This document shows, one piece after another, positions 10,470-22,457 of a stretch of DNA of 64,000 nucleotides. The stretch lies in assembly GCA_011317545.1 (NCBI GenBank), contig WUJK01000004.1, positions 3,100,001-3,164,000 of the forward strand. The letters run 5' to 3'. The first letter of the stretch is position 1; every line of letters begins with the position of its first letter. The DNA comes from Coniella vitis. Lineage: Eukaryota; Ascomycota; Sordariomycetes; Diaporthales; Schizoparmaceae. The notes beneath the pieces are model-generated. The model was not told the DNA's origin. It was given only the letters and a program-made list of their open reading frames with translations, and made no database searches. The position numbers and the translations under genes are program-made.

Positions 10470-11510
10470 GAGTGAAAGCGAGAATAAATGCGTGTGCGTG
10501 GTCCAGGGAGCGGGAGGCGTGTTTCCTTTGTTTCATCCACTGCTTCTTGGTTCTTTTATTATTCGGCGGGCTCGTGTTTGCTGTTGTGGTGGCCATTAGG
10601 TGCGGGTGGAAGGTCCGTGATATGGCTTGGACTGCTAGACAGCAACGACGACGTGGTCTAGGACGACTATGTGAGAGAAAAGTCAGGCTTCAAAAAGAGA
10701 CAGGAAGTGTGTCCTTTTCTTTTGTCCCTTCCTTTTTTCCTCCCCACCGCCTTTTTTTTTCCCCTCCTTCCTTTTGCAAAATGATGAATCGAATGGAAAA
10801 CTTACGACGAGATGGCCAAGTCTCTGCTTTACATTGTCAGCTACTGTTGTTGTTTAGGATAGTGTATGAGACAATAATGCAAGCGAGGTGTGGTTATGTG
10901 TTGATCTCAACGACTTGCCTTTATCAGTCCTGCAGCATAGTCTTCCTTCCATGATTAGGCACTCGAATTATAATCAACCGATCCTTCTTTGTTCCCCTTA
11001 GAATTTGAGAAGCGCACCCATATGTATTTAGGTATTGCAAGCTATATAGATATACTACATAATAGTCACGTACCCGCTTACACTCTGATGAATATAGAAG
11101 ACAGCAGACGACGGAAAAGTCATGAATACATTTACTAACTACCAGAATAACAAGCTTGGTATTGCAGAATCCTTGCGCTATAACAATGTTCAATTTATCT
11201 AACCATCCTAAAAAAAAAAAAAAGAGAAAAAGAAAAGAGCAAAAAAGGAGGAATGTCGGGATATGTTGACGAGTTACCGGCTGCGAGAGATGAAAAATGT
11301 GCTCTTGCAACGCAGTACCGCCCAAGGTCCCATTTTGATGTAATGAATGAAGTCACGGTGACTTGCAACCATTGGATAAAGATGTTGGATAAGGATGTTG
11401 GAGGGCTTGGTGGGAGATAAGGCTGATTGCGAATGAAAGCAGGGGGGAAAAGATCAAAATGCAGACAAGTATGAAGTTGAGGATATTGGGTAAAGATGTG
11501 CAATATAAAT

Positions 11511-11935
11511 AAATGCTCTGTGTAAATGCTCTGTGTAAATGCTCTGTAAATGCTCTGTAGATGCTCTCTGTAAATGCTCTCTGTAAGTGCTCTCTGTAGA
11601 TGCTCTGTAAATGCTCTCTGTAAATGCTCTTCTGTAAATGCTCTCTGTAAATGCTCTCTGTAAATGCTCTCTGTAAATGCTCTCTGTAAATGCTCTCTGT
11701 AGATGCTCTCTGTAAATGCTCTCTGTAAGTGCTCTCTGTAGATGCTCTGTAAATGCTCTCTGTAAATGCTCTCTGTAAATGCTCTTCTGTAAATGCTCTC
11801 TGTAAATGCTCTCTGTAAATGCTCTGTAAATGCTCTGTAAATGCTCTGTAAATGCTCTGTAAATGCTCTGTAAATGCTTTGTAAATGCTTTGTGTAGATG
11901 CTCTGTAAATACTCTGTAAATGCTCTGTAAATATT
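11511..11935. repeat. Minisatellite, 11/13-bp units
   Basis: About 35 tandem units built on CTGTAAATGCT, in 11-bp and 13-bp versions (the latter CTCTGTAAATGCT), with occasional 14-15-bp copies and point variants (GTAAGTGCT, GTAGATGCT). A longer block is itself duplicated: the unit series starting at about 11558 reappears at about 11700 with the same order of variants, an offset of about 142 bp. Decayed copies continue to about 12190. Because 13 bp has no stop in the antisense direction, the array opens a false 247-aa frame on the minus strand. Confidence 0.95.
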
Positions 11936-12216
11936 CATTTAATCTCTGCTAAATAGTCTGCATAGATGCTGTGTAGATTTCTATGTAAATGTCCGTGTAA
12001 ATGATCTGTGTCAATGGTCTGTAAATATCTGTGTAAATGGTCTGTACATGATCTGTATAAATGGTGTGTAAATCTCTGTGTAAATGCTTATGTAAATCTC
12101 TGTAACTGTGTATATAAATGCTCTGGGAAATGGTTCTGTAAATGGTCTGTGTAGATATCTGTAGATATCTGTAGATGGCTGTAAATATAGCGGTGTTGGA
12201 TAATGATGTTTAGTAA

Positions 12217-12530
12217 TAATACTGAATAGTGATGCTGAATAGTGATGCTGAATAGTGATGCTGAATAGTGATGCTGAATAGTGATGCTGAATAGTGATGC
12301 TGAATAGTGATGCTGGATAATGATGCTGGATAATGATGCTGGATAATGATGCGGGATAATGATGCGGGATAATGATGCGGGATAATGATGCGGGATAATG
12401 ATGCGGGATAATGATGCGGGATAATGATGCGGGATAATGATATTGGATAGTGATGCGGGATAATGATATTGGATAGTGATATCTAGTATAATACTGAATA
12501 ATAATGTTGGATAATGATGCTGAATGTTGG
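12217..12530. repeat. Minisatellite, 13-bp units
   Basis: About two dozen 13-bp units. The family drifts from left to right: GATGCTGAATAGT, then GATGCTGGATAAT, then GATGCGGGATAAT, then mixed GATATTGGATAGT copies. The ordered change of unit type is the usual sign of growth by local slippage or unequal exchange. It has the same 13-bp period as the main unit of the array to its left. Confidence 0.93.
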
Positions 12531-13116
12531 TGCTGGGATAAAAATGTTGGTGAAGGGGTGAAGAAGAAAAGAGGAAGAAATTAAACAGCCACAGACAACA
12601 GAGAAGACAGCTTTATATATGCCACCGATGAGCAACACAAACCAACATGCCAGAATGCAAAGAGGCCACATTTCAACTGTCAAAAGGGACCATGGCCAAC
12701 TGCAAGCCTAACGCAGCACGGAACGGCACAGCACGGCGCGGCGCGCGGCGCGATCAACAGCTTGGTCCAAAAGATCCCGGAAACGAGCGAATGCGGGCGA
12801 TTGCGGGGGTGCCGGAAGCAAGGAGGGTCGGTGAGGCGGTGCGGATAACTATGACACACATGAATGAGCACTTGTGAGTAGAACGTACGTGGAGTGGGAT
12901 GAGTCTAGATGGAGTGAGGAGAGCGTGGGAGCATATGTGCTACTAGGAGATTACAAAGGATGGGAAATCAGAGCCGAACGGATGAACTTGCAAAGAGTGT
13001 ACAGATTTCTAGACAGCACAAGCTACACGGGTCACCATCTAGGCAGTGGATGAAAGCAGATGTCACAGTCACAAGATGTTTCAAAAAAAAAAATGCCGCT
13101 TTATTCATATTCTATC

Positions 13117-13510
13117 TAGGTGGGAGATGCAGTACGTGCTCCACCTCCGGAAATTTCCTAGGCGAGCGAGACCAAGAACTCGGAAGAGAGAGAGAGAGGT
13201 TCTCCTAGGTGGTCGGAGCGGAGGCCTGGAGAGTTGGCGTAGGTTTGCTTCCTAGGTTGAGACGAGAAGGCCGGTAGACTGTTTTGTAGGTGGTCGGAAC
13301 GGAGGCGTAGAAAGTTTTCTTAGGCTTGCTTCTTAGGTCGAGAGACGTAGAAAGACGAGAACAATTCCGTAGGTAGGTCGAAGCGAGTTGAAGAAGTGTT
13401 GTTGTTCTAGGTTGTTTCCTTAGGTAGATGGTACACTTTTCGCTGCACCACCGGACAGTTCCTAGGAGCGAGAAGCAAGAGAAGGCGACGGAGAAGTTCT
13501 TAGGAGGTTA
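13117..13510. repeat. Degenerate TAGG-rich tandem repeat, about 82 bp
   Basis: Related units start with TAGGTGG or TAGGTAGG at about 13117, 13206, 13287 and 13370, with weaker ones at 13421 and 13501 (spacing about 80-89 bp for the main ones). Units carry TAGGTGGTCGGAGCGGAGG-like openings, an internal CTTCCTAGGTTGAGACGAG-like segment and AGAAG purine stretches. Identity between copies is moderate. No reading frame is kept across units. Confidence 0.6.
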
Positions 13511-14639
13511 AAACATAGTAGTTGAAGGTGGTGGTGGTGGTGTTTTGGTTTTTCTTTTTTCTTTTCAATTTTTTTTGTTTTTGGTTTGGGTGTATGATCG
13601 CTGGGGGGGGCTTCCTCTTCTCGCTGTAGGGGATACGGTGCCACTCATGGCCGATGGCACCGCACCCCTGGAGAAAGGAAGGAAGAAAAGGAGGGAAAAA
13701 GGAGAGAGGAGATCGAGATATTTATACTTGAGCGGAGACTCAGTGGTTGTATGAGAAGAAGAGGATGGAAACTGGTCGAAGGCAAACCCGTGGGTGGTAT
13801 ACCGCATGCGACGATGGCTTCGTTTCCGGTGTCTCTTTTGGATGAAAAGCGGTTCGGGGGAATAGCTCTAGTATAGATGAGTCACTGCTCGTAATCTGGA
13901 CTTATGTCTAGTCAGGTAGTAGTAAAGATCAAGATGGCGAGAAGACGAAAGCGAATGTTAAGGGCGATTGGCGTTGAACGAGGCTCGGGATCTCTAGCTG
14001 AGAATGGAATGGCATCGTGAATGAAAAGAAGAACTCGGGTTGAAGATGGACGAAAGCGCGTAGTGGACGCGGCTGGTGATGATGTACTGTCCGCATATGA
14101 CGATAGCTTCGTTCGAGGATAACGATTCACATGCCGTGCGACGATATAGGCTGTTGACAACATCATTCGAGCTAGCTAGCACCAGTGCGACTGCATGCGA
14201 GTTGCAAGTCTGTTTTGTTGTTCGTTGGTGATAGCATCAAGTGTTACTTTGGCGGTAATTGAAAACGGCTCCGCAGAATGTCTGGCGTATGGCGTGGCAT
14301 CAGTTTATCATGATAGCGTCAATTCTTGAGAGCTTCATTCATATTGGCGACTTGGCATGTGTATTCTGCACCAGAATGTAAGGCGCAGTAGCTTCAAACG
14401 GTGCAATAGTATTAAAATTGGTTATAGTATGTAATATGTTCTAGTCTGAGCTTTCTATGAAGGAGAATTATTATTCATGGAGACAATAGTAAAGACTGGG
14501 TATGTATACTGTATGCATAAACAATCAGAGCTCCTGGCTGCCATCCATCAAAACACCTGGTTTTGACATGAGATTCTCCCCTCTATTTGGTCGGCTGGGT
14601 AGCAATTGGCGTGACGGTTTCCTCACGTCTCCGCCCCGC

Positions 14640-16273
14640 TCACATTGTCCCTGGGTATTCCATAATGGGCGCTGGCGAGTCAGATTGCAATACTGGTTGT
14701 AATGTATCGACATTGGAATCTGAACGGCCAGCCATCCTCGACTCCAGGCTCAGAGAGCTGCCCTCTTCAAAGCTGCCACGACGACCCCAATTTCTGGGCT
14801 GGCGCTTCAGAAAAGCGCCGACAGAGCCCAGGTAGCCCTCGTGGCGCAAAAAGTAGGCTTGCTTGGCGCCCTTGGACCAGAACTTGATGGCGTACGAAAG
14901 CGTGTTCATGGTCTGCGGGTGGCCTCGGATAAAACTGCCGCCAAAGTAGATATGCGCAAGGCCGTGGATTTGGCTTTGCAAGAAGGCGAGCTGACCAATG
15001 TTATTGGAAATAGCGTACAGCAGCGATCGCGAAATATCCGCAGACGAGAATTGGGAGGCGTCGACAGGTAGATGTGATGTGGGCGCGGCTGGTGACTGGT
15101 GGGATGCTCTCTGTTGCTGTTGCGGTTCCATATCTTCCTTCTGACTACTTGCTTCGGCAGTGTTCTCGCCCGTAGCAGCCGCCGCCGCCTCGTCTTCTGC
15201 GTCGATTTCTGCTTCGCGCCTCATGCGAAAGACTTTGCCAAAGGAGCTTGCAATCGTCGTGTTCTTCAACCCTATTTTGCCGTAGCCCATTCCATAAATA
15301 TCGCCCACTAGCATGTCCACGTTGGAGTTGTCGCCCTGCGCGGCGTTGTCCAGCATTTCGTCAAACGACCGCGCGCCCGTTAGCAAGCTTAGCAACCCCC
15401 AGAGGGTCCCGCCGCCGAGGGAAGTACCACCAACACGCTCATACTTTCGCGGACCAGAAACCTTGAGAAACGACACGCCAGAACCGATATTGACGAGGAG
15501 GTATGGATATATGTTCTCTTCAGGACTGGCAAAGTGCATTGGATCCGTCTCGCTGTATGTGAAGACCTCGCGGGGAATCTCGGTGATGAAGAAGTCGAGG
15601 CCTATTATCAGACACTCCATTTCGTCCTCTCGTATGACATCGACGCCGAGGGCGTCTTTTATCTTGTCGTAGTATTTGTAGGCTCCACCGCCCGTCGCCA
15701 TGACAGTCAGCTGGCCTGGTTTGGATCCATTGAGAGTTTGTTGATGCTCCTTGAGGTGGCTCATGAAAGCAATGCAGTCGTCGATGCGGTCTGTCTCAAA
15801 GGTGGTGAAGTTGAGGCGACCGCCTGGTTCAGTAGAGAAGGCCTCGCGCGAGAAGTATACGAGCTTGGCAAGAGAGCCGCCAATCTAACACAGAGCAGCA
15901 TATCGTCAGCGCATGTGCGCCACTGGAAAGACAAGATGATGGAAAAATAGGCGCGCCGATTTAGCTGCCAAGTTGGACTTACATCTATGGCAATATGGCT
16001 CACAACTGCAGTGTGGTTGGGCAGGCGGATGTCCTGCGGCTGGTGGTGGTCGGGAGAGGCACGGCCGCTGAATTGGGCTGCGGTTGGAGACGAGGCGCTT
16101 TGGTCGACAATAAAGGCGCCCTTGACATTGATCCGGACGCTACCAGGGTGGTTTATGGTGCTGTCAATCTCAGCAGTGGTTGTGACTGTTCTGGGCCTGC
16201 CCACGTGCTCGGTCGTTGATCGCGCATCAACAGCGCCAGCACCATTTGGCGCCTCTGCGACGGTCTGTGTCAT
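14640..16273 (-). CDS. CAB1: Pantothenate kinase (type II, eukaryotic)
   Basis: Two exons, 16273-15983 and 15884-14640 (511 aa), with a 98-bp intron (GTAAGT ... TTAG). The enzyme phosphorylates pantothenate with ATP, the first and rate-setting step of coenzyme A synthesis in the cytosol. The nucleotide-binding loop is rebuilt across the splice (HIAID, then IGGSLAKLVYF at about residues 98-108). Other family marks are VMATGGGAYKYYD, NIGSGVSFLKV, GGGTLWGLL and YFGGSFIRGH. Residues about 310-370 are a low-complexity Ala/Glu/Gln/Ser insertion, and the N-terminal 85 residues are a variable extension. The C-terminus after FLKRQPRNW is Ser-rich. The Rax1-like gene lies in the same orientation upstream; no functional link is evident. 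Confidence 0.93.
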
Positions 16274-17450
16274 GGCTTGTTATGTGTTGCTGCTGCGGCG
16301 GCTGCTGCTGCTGCTGCTTTTTTGGGAGACAGCTGGTTGCGCACGGCGGATTGGATAGGTCGGCGCATGCGCGGGCAATTGATTATCGTGGAGTCGCAAC
16401 GTTCTTTGGTTTTCTTGTGGAATGCTGACAGCGCGCCAAGGCCGGTGCGACGTGGGGTCTCTCTCTAGTCTTGCAGTTTTGCAAACCGAACAAGAGCAGC
16501 GCACACGGTAGGGAGATGTGATGCCGAAGGATGGAAGCAACTTCGTGGTCAAGGGACGTCGAGTGTGGTGGTAGACATGGCTGAGCCGAGGTGGGCGATC
16601 ATGGGCTGGGGAGTGGAGGGGTCGTCGGGGTTTCTGGTGAATTGCACTTCGGGGCTTGGTTGGGGCAGTGAGGCCTTTGATTCGGCTCAGCGGACCCGGA
16701 GCTTGACGGCCCGCAATCGCGCCGAGAGCGGTTGGGGGCCAAGAGCGCCAGTATTAGGGATTCTGTAGCCAGGAGCCCAAGCCCCCAGCCGCTGCAGCAA
16801 GGCCCTGAAGTTGAGCCCCCGGAGTCCGCTAACAAGCCTAGCCACGCATGCAGTCCACGCAGGAACCAGGAACCGCTGCGAGTACCCTGGAATTGGCTGC
16901 AACCCGCAACTACATAGTACCATTATAACTTATGTCATCACAGACAACCAGCTGTGCCTCCCTGTTTCGATCACACAGAATTGTTGTGCTCGCTTGCTCA
17001 GCCGTGGGCACATTTCCCCCCTCAGGAAACCCTCTCTCCCCCCAAAGAGGCCACGTTGTCCAAGTCAGCATCAATTCTACTCTTGCGACGTTGTATACTG
17101 TGCAGCAGCAATATCTCTGACAATGCATCGTACATGCCAAGCGGTGCCGAATGCACGAGGGAACAGGTGATTGGACTATTCACGTTTCCCTTACGAAAAC
17201 CACCGTCGCCAGCTCCACCAGTACGGCACATTTCCCCAGACTCGCACCAAATTCTCCATAGCTCGCACAACCGAGCGAATAGCATCACAGGCGCCCTGCC
17301 AGCACCCGATATCTGATCCCCCACTTTGCAAACCTTTACTATTACAAGTACTCGTTAGATACTACTATGGTCATTGATACGATGTATATATGTACACAGA
17401 ACGTGGTGCTAATGTGTTTCGTCGGACAGCCAAGCCAAGCCAACCCAACC
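16274..17450. other. Intergenic, pantothenate kinase upstream region
   Basis: A CTG/CAG-like run of short trinucleotides (about 16294-16320) lies just upstream of the kinase start. One TACATAGTA word is at 16911-16919. The right part is downstream of the Rax1-like gene. I see no gene; open frames on the plus strand are short and lack a coding pattern. Confidence 0.5.
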
Positions 17451-19002
17451 TCAGAAGAAATGGCCGCCGGGAACACACACAAAGAGCACCGTCATCAGGC
17501 CGCCCACCGTCAGCCCCAGAAGCAGCGAGTGCATAAAGATCCTGTTCTGGATGCCCCTCAGAGCAGGCTCTTGGATCCAGACGTCCTTGTCAAACAGCTT
17601 GCGCGCCAGATTCCGCCTTTGGTATTTGGCCATCCACGGCTGGTCAACGTAGCTGTTGGCAGTGCCAAAGCTCGCAAACCGGCCCAGTGAGGCCTTCTCA
17701 ACGCTGCCCGACGTATCGTCCTCTTGCATCTCCACGTCATCATCCTCAAAGATCTCCCACGGATTCAACTGCCTCCGCCGCACACCGTGCATGATGATGC
17801 ACATCCCGCGGTGACCTGCCCACGCGGCTGCCACTCCAGTCACCAATAGAATGGTCGGAAGAGCTCGATATCCTCTGGGTACGCTGCTGAGGCACAGTAC
17901 GATATATGCAATGATGCTTCCAATAACACACGAGATCCCGAGGATACTGGCCATCCTAATGCGTGGTGGGTTGCCGTTCTGTATACACCATCGGATGAAA
18001 TTGGGATGCGCCTGCTGCCGAAGCGTGGACTCGATGGATCGTCCAACTTGCCGGAAGGCTGTGGGGTGCGTCGTATGGCTGAGTGCAACGAGGAGCTGTT
18101 TTCGCTCACGCGCCGACAAGTTGAGCTGTCGTGGCGAATCGTCCATGATGTAGGTCGCGATCACGCGGTCGATCTCTGAACGGAACGGCTGGATGGTGAC
18201 TGTCGCTTTCTGTTAGTTGACGTCGCTTTCTGCCACGGCCAAGTGGTACGTTGGCGCACAGAGTTGGCATGTTGGAAGATGGAACTCACAAGGCGCCTGG
18301 ATCCCAGCTGCCGCAAAGGTGTCCTCTGCCTGACTTCTCCAAGTCGCTGCGTCTGAACCGTATGCAGTCGACGAGGCTTCGTCGGTTCGCGACGGCGTTG
18401 CCGGTGGTGTTGAAAAGGGATTGCTGTCCTTGTATGCCAATTTGGTCAAGTGTTTCTCTGATGATCTCATACTGCCCAGGTTGGTGCTTATCCTGCCTTG
18501 GCCAAACTCCGTGCCTCTAAGGACGGACGACATCATGGCAGAGTTGCGTCGTAATCCTTCCCGATGCTCTCTTTGCAGCCTGGTAAACGTCTCGTCCTGT
18601 TGCTCCTGTGTCCACTCGGGCGCAAGCGCCATGTCCGGTGTCGCCGTGCTCCTGAATCGCTCCACATAGGAGCGATGCCACAGGTAGAACTGCAAGTTCT
18701 CTGCACTGTGCTCAACGTGTAGAAGGAAGTTCATGAAGTCGCGAAGAGTACATGGCTGCCAATCATCAGCTTTCTGAGGCGTTCGAGATGCTGCTACTGA
18801 TGCTGCTGCTGCTGCAACTTACTGGGCAAGTAGCGCCACCAATAATCTTGTCGAAGCTGAGGCCATCCGGAATGGATACGTTGATATCTGACGTGATACT
18901 GGCCGTCGAACGGTGCTTCAGGGAATAGGGATCATCATGGGACTCTGATTTCTCGAGGGCCTGCGCCGCTGCGTTACGGGACTTGAGGTTAAGCCACCCC
19001 AT
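17451..19002 (-). CDS. RAX1: RGS-domain membrane protein, Rax1-like
   Basis: Three exons, 19002-18823, 18755-18290, 18199-17451 (464 aa). The N-terminal half is an RGS domain (CTLRDFMNFLLHVEHSAENL is rebuilt across the first splice), a fold that normally speeds GTP hydrolysis by G-protein alpha subunits. The C-terminal half has three membrane segments at about residues 299-321, 328-344 and 437-459. This RGS-plus-three-spans layout matches fungal Rax1/RgsB proteins, linked in yeast to bud-site marking and in moulds to growth and stress responses. A Ser/Thr-rich linker carries phospho-site-like NPFSTPPATP. Both splice sites restore family motifs (FTIQPFRSEIDRVIATYI at the second), and the start is the ATG of MGWLNLKS. 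An exact activity on G-alpha is inferred only from the family. Confidence 0.88.
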
Positions 19003-22000
19003 TGTGACCAAGCACCGACGTCTCCGGACTGCTTCAAAGGAGGCTGAGAGTACGACGAGGGCGCCGAGTAGAATGTTGCAAAGACGCCTTGGATGATCGA
19101 CCAAAGCAGCGTGAGAATTTCCAGCGGGAGCGATACGCGGCTGTACTGATGAAGATAATCTGCGTTACCAAGATTTCGACATGCCATTGAAGGAGCAGGC
19201 CAACGTTTGAAGTAGTTGACCAACAAGAGCCCACAGCCACCACAGCCCGTTGCATCCCCACCGGCGAGCCGCTTGGGTGTTACGCCTCGCGCATCGTTGC
19301 GCCAAAGCATGAAAATTTAGGTTGCGGCTATGTCCTCGCGCGCTGTCTGTCGATTCAGTCGGGCCCAAGAGCGGAACCAACCAAGTCTAGTGAACCACCG
19401 CAGGTCGCCGCACCCTTGAGACCATTCTCCCCTCAGCCTCCTGATGCTGGACGTGGTCAGGGATCTTACTCGATCAAGTCCCAGACTGCACATATCAAGA
19501 AGATTAACAGTGGGCGGCCTGAGGAGATTATGGACCACTTAGTATCGAATGAGATCGTCAGGATGCTTCTTCCACGTCCAATTGGCTATGGCGCTACAGA
19601 GTAACAAGAGTTTTTACTTGTGCCGAGGGTGTGTACGATGCTTCTCAACCAGCATCTGACCCAATAACTCGGGCTCATCACTGACTATCAAGCTATTAGA
19701 TATGGAGCACCAGGTCAGCGCGACCCCCCCTTCCTCCTCCTGTGGCCCTTCTCCTTCGTCACTACCATCCCCGGCAGCCGTCTTGACCGAGCTAGTGCCA
19801 AGGCCTCTTCCCTGCAAGTGCCGGTAGACTTTACCATGTACAGTCTCTCCCGAGCCCTATACTATGTACATACTAGCTCGGAGGCTCCGCAATACGACCA
19901 GGCCTCTCACACGTCTTTTGCACCGGCATATTCGGCAACTTATTCGGTAGTATGAGTTGATTCCCCAAATGCGCAGACGCTCAGACACTCGTACTAAACA
20001 CATGCCACGCTCGCCACTGCGGGGTGCGCTGCTCGACGACATTCACATGGCATTTCTGGAAATGGGTTCTTTGCCATGTACAGTACGATCTATGTATGGT
20101 GCCCAACCCAGCACGAGTCGCGCTGGGGTTTCGCCTCTGCACGTTCCTGTTCTTTTCCTTTCTTCTCGGGCCAGAGAGCAGGCAGAACATCAAGCCACGC
20201 CTGAGCGAGCCTACCGCAAGTTATCGCTCGTCTCATGATGGCCCTTCCGCCATCGTGATTCGCCAATGCGTACAGACTTGCTCACCTTGGACAGGGCCCG
20301 CGCGCAGAGTTAAAGCATGACACTCACTGGTTCGTCCCAACTTTGTTCAGCAATGGAGCCCCGCGCCCCTGGCGCCAGCCCGACGCTCTGGCCACTGCGC
20401 CCTACGTATGTATGTGTCTGCTATGTCGATCGTGCAGACAGCGCGTGGTCTGTGGATGCGAGCGAGACGAGACGAAAAGATTGGTTCGGCGCTTGCTAGA
20501 TTCCTCCCTGGTTTACTGACGCCGCTGCTGTGACTACCTGCGTAGGTGTAAACTTTGTCTAGACACTTTGTCTGCGCAGAGTGCGAGCATAGCAGACCCG
20601 ACCAACCGCACGCACATCTTAAAACACACACACATATATACATATACGTCCAGTCCTAGACAGAACATTGTTTCTTGAGCAAACGAAAGACTCTCGCCCC
20701 ACAATATCATAGCTGTTGATACCCGGCGTCGGACCACAGCACGAGCCTACCCTGTCTTGTCAACGAGCGACTAACCTAACTGGTGAATGCTAAGAGAAGC
20801 CCAAAGCAAGGGCCATCCATCCCACCGGCAGTGCTAGAGACGGGACACATCTGTGCGGCATGGGGCGTAAAAGGAGAAAGGACGAAAATCTCGAGGAAAA
20901 CCAGCCCATTTGGTATAAAGTCCAAAGAGTCATGTATGCATCGGAAGCTTTTCATGACAGCTGTCTGAAGTGGCAGGTTAGAAAGCCTTCGTCACAGCAC
21001 AAGACCCCCGGGCCAACACCTCCTGGGAAGCTCGTGAAATGGATGGATAAGATGGATAAATGGACAGCATTCTTCTAAAAGGAGTGGATGCTTTAAGAAG
21101 GGGATCGGGTAATTTTTGAATAGACCCGCTCGTTCAGGACCTTGGGAATAGGTAGAGGGCTTTTTTGGCTAAGACTTATTAGTCGTTATTGTGCCTCTTT
21201 TATTTCCACCAACGGGTTTTTCTTCTTCCTTTTTTGGTTTTCTAGCGCAGCCGTTGCTCCGGCAGTTGGGTGCTTGCATATTTGACTGGATGCCTTGCAT
21301 TTGCGAGTGGTAAGTACGTGCCATGGAAACAACACGGAGTTGTTTTGGTGCCTTTTTGGGGTTTTAATACTCAATGTCCATTTTGCACGAGGTCATGTTA
21401 TTCGTCAATTGATTCCGAAGGCAGGCCTATGATAATAGTTGACAAGGTGCTACTTGAGCTGTACGTTGTACTGCTAGCGGGGCAATCGATAGCCATGCAT
21501 ATTATGTATAATATACAGCGCTGTTATATACGATACTACGCCTACTATGTAAGTATTCCGGAGGAAATTGTACAAAGGGGGATAGATGTCTTTTGGGGCA
21601 AAGAGAAAATAATCCAGTAATCCTCTCTCTGTCCACAAAGCACATAACATGGTAAGGCAAGCACAAAAAAAAAAAAAAGATGACACCCCTCTCTCCCCTT
21701 CCCTTCCCTTGCCCCGGGAGAAACGGAGAGATTCCACTGATCTTCAAGCTGCGCTAAAAAGACAATGAGACTGACTGCCTTGCAATTTCCCTTCATCGCG
21801 GCATCATAGTATACTACGATAGGACTCCTCTCTCCAGCACGTCCTTCCTTTTTTGTTCTGGCGGAGCATTTGACCACCCTGGCCACGTGGGATTCTATTC
21901 AAGATATGCATACGTGGTATACGCAGCAGTTGCGTGGCTGAATAGAAATGGATCCCTCCCTCTCGGCAGTGAACAGGTGGAGCGAGGGGGTGTGTGAAGT

Positions 22001-22415
22001 GTGCGACTTGTTGTTCTTTGGCAGCTCTAGCTGGGATAGCGATTCATGTTCTTTTTTTTTGTAGATCATTTCTCTCTCTGTTTTCTCCATGTTGTTTGCT
22101 CTTCAGGAGTTGTGGAGTGTGGGTTTCAAAGAGATTCTGTACTTTGTATACGTAATGGTCCGGGCAATTTTAGGGCCAGCGCTTACATAAAGTAGATTTG
22201 TATCGGACAATTGACCGCTTCCAGGCTCCTGTAGCGGCTGGCATATACAGCTCATGGTCCACCACCGCTACCAAGGGAAGACAAAACAGATAGATCTCTT
22301 TGCGCTTTCTGCAAATTGCTCATCAAAAGGGTGAAATCAAAGGACGTCCGTCAGTCCGTCCGTCTTGCTCAGGTTCCCTGGAACGGGTAATGAAATATGA
22401 CCTGTCAAGCCTGCC

Positions 22416-22457
<42 letters not shown>

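Larger units (their letters stand above)
10470..14639. other. 4.2-kb gene-free block dominated by repeats
   Basis: I found no gene here. The block contains two adjoining minisatellites (about 11511-11935 and 12217-12530, with decayed copies between them) and a degenerate TAGG-rich tandem repeat (about 13117-13510). Homopurine and homopyrimidine stretches lie at 10730-10770 and 13540-13580. The part from 13800 to 14640 is unremarkable, and its right end is downstream of the pantothenate kinase gene. Confidence 0.65.

Noticed and set aside
11195..11938. 247-aa minus-strand open frame made of AFTESIYREHLQ-like repeats
   Set aside because: It is produced by the minisatellite: a 13-bp unit without stop in antisense reads open with a 13-residue period. 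No start region or flanking gene structure supports a protein.
22417..22455. Poly(A) tract as the tail of a retroelement
   Set aside because: No reverse-transcriptase-like frame or target-site duplication was found next to it; a simple homopolymer is the safer reading.
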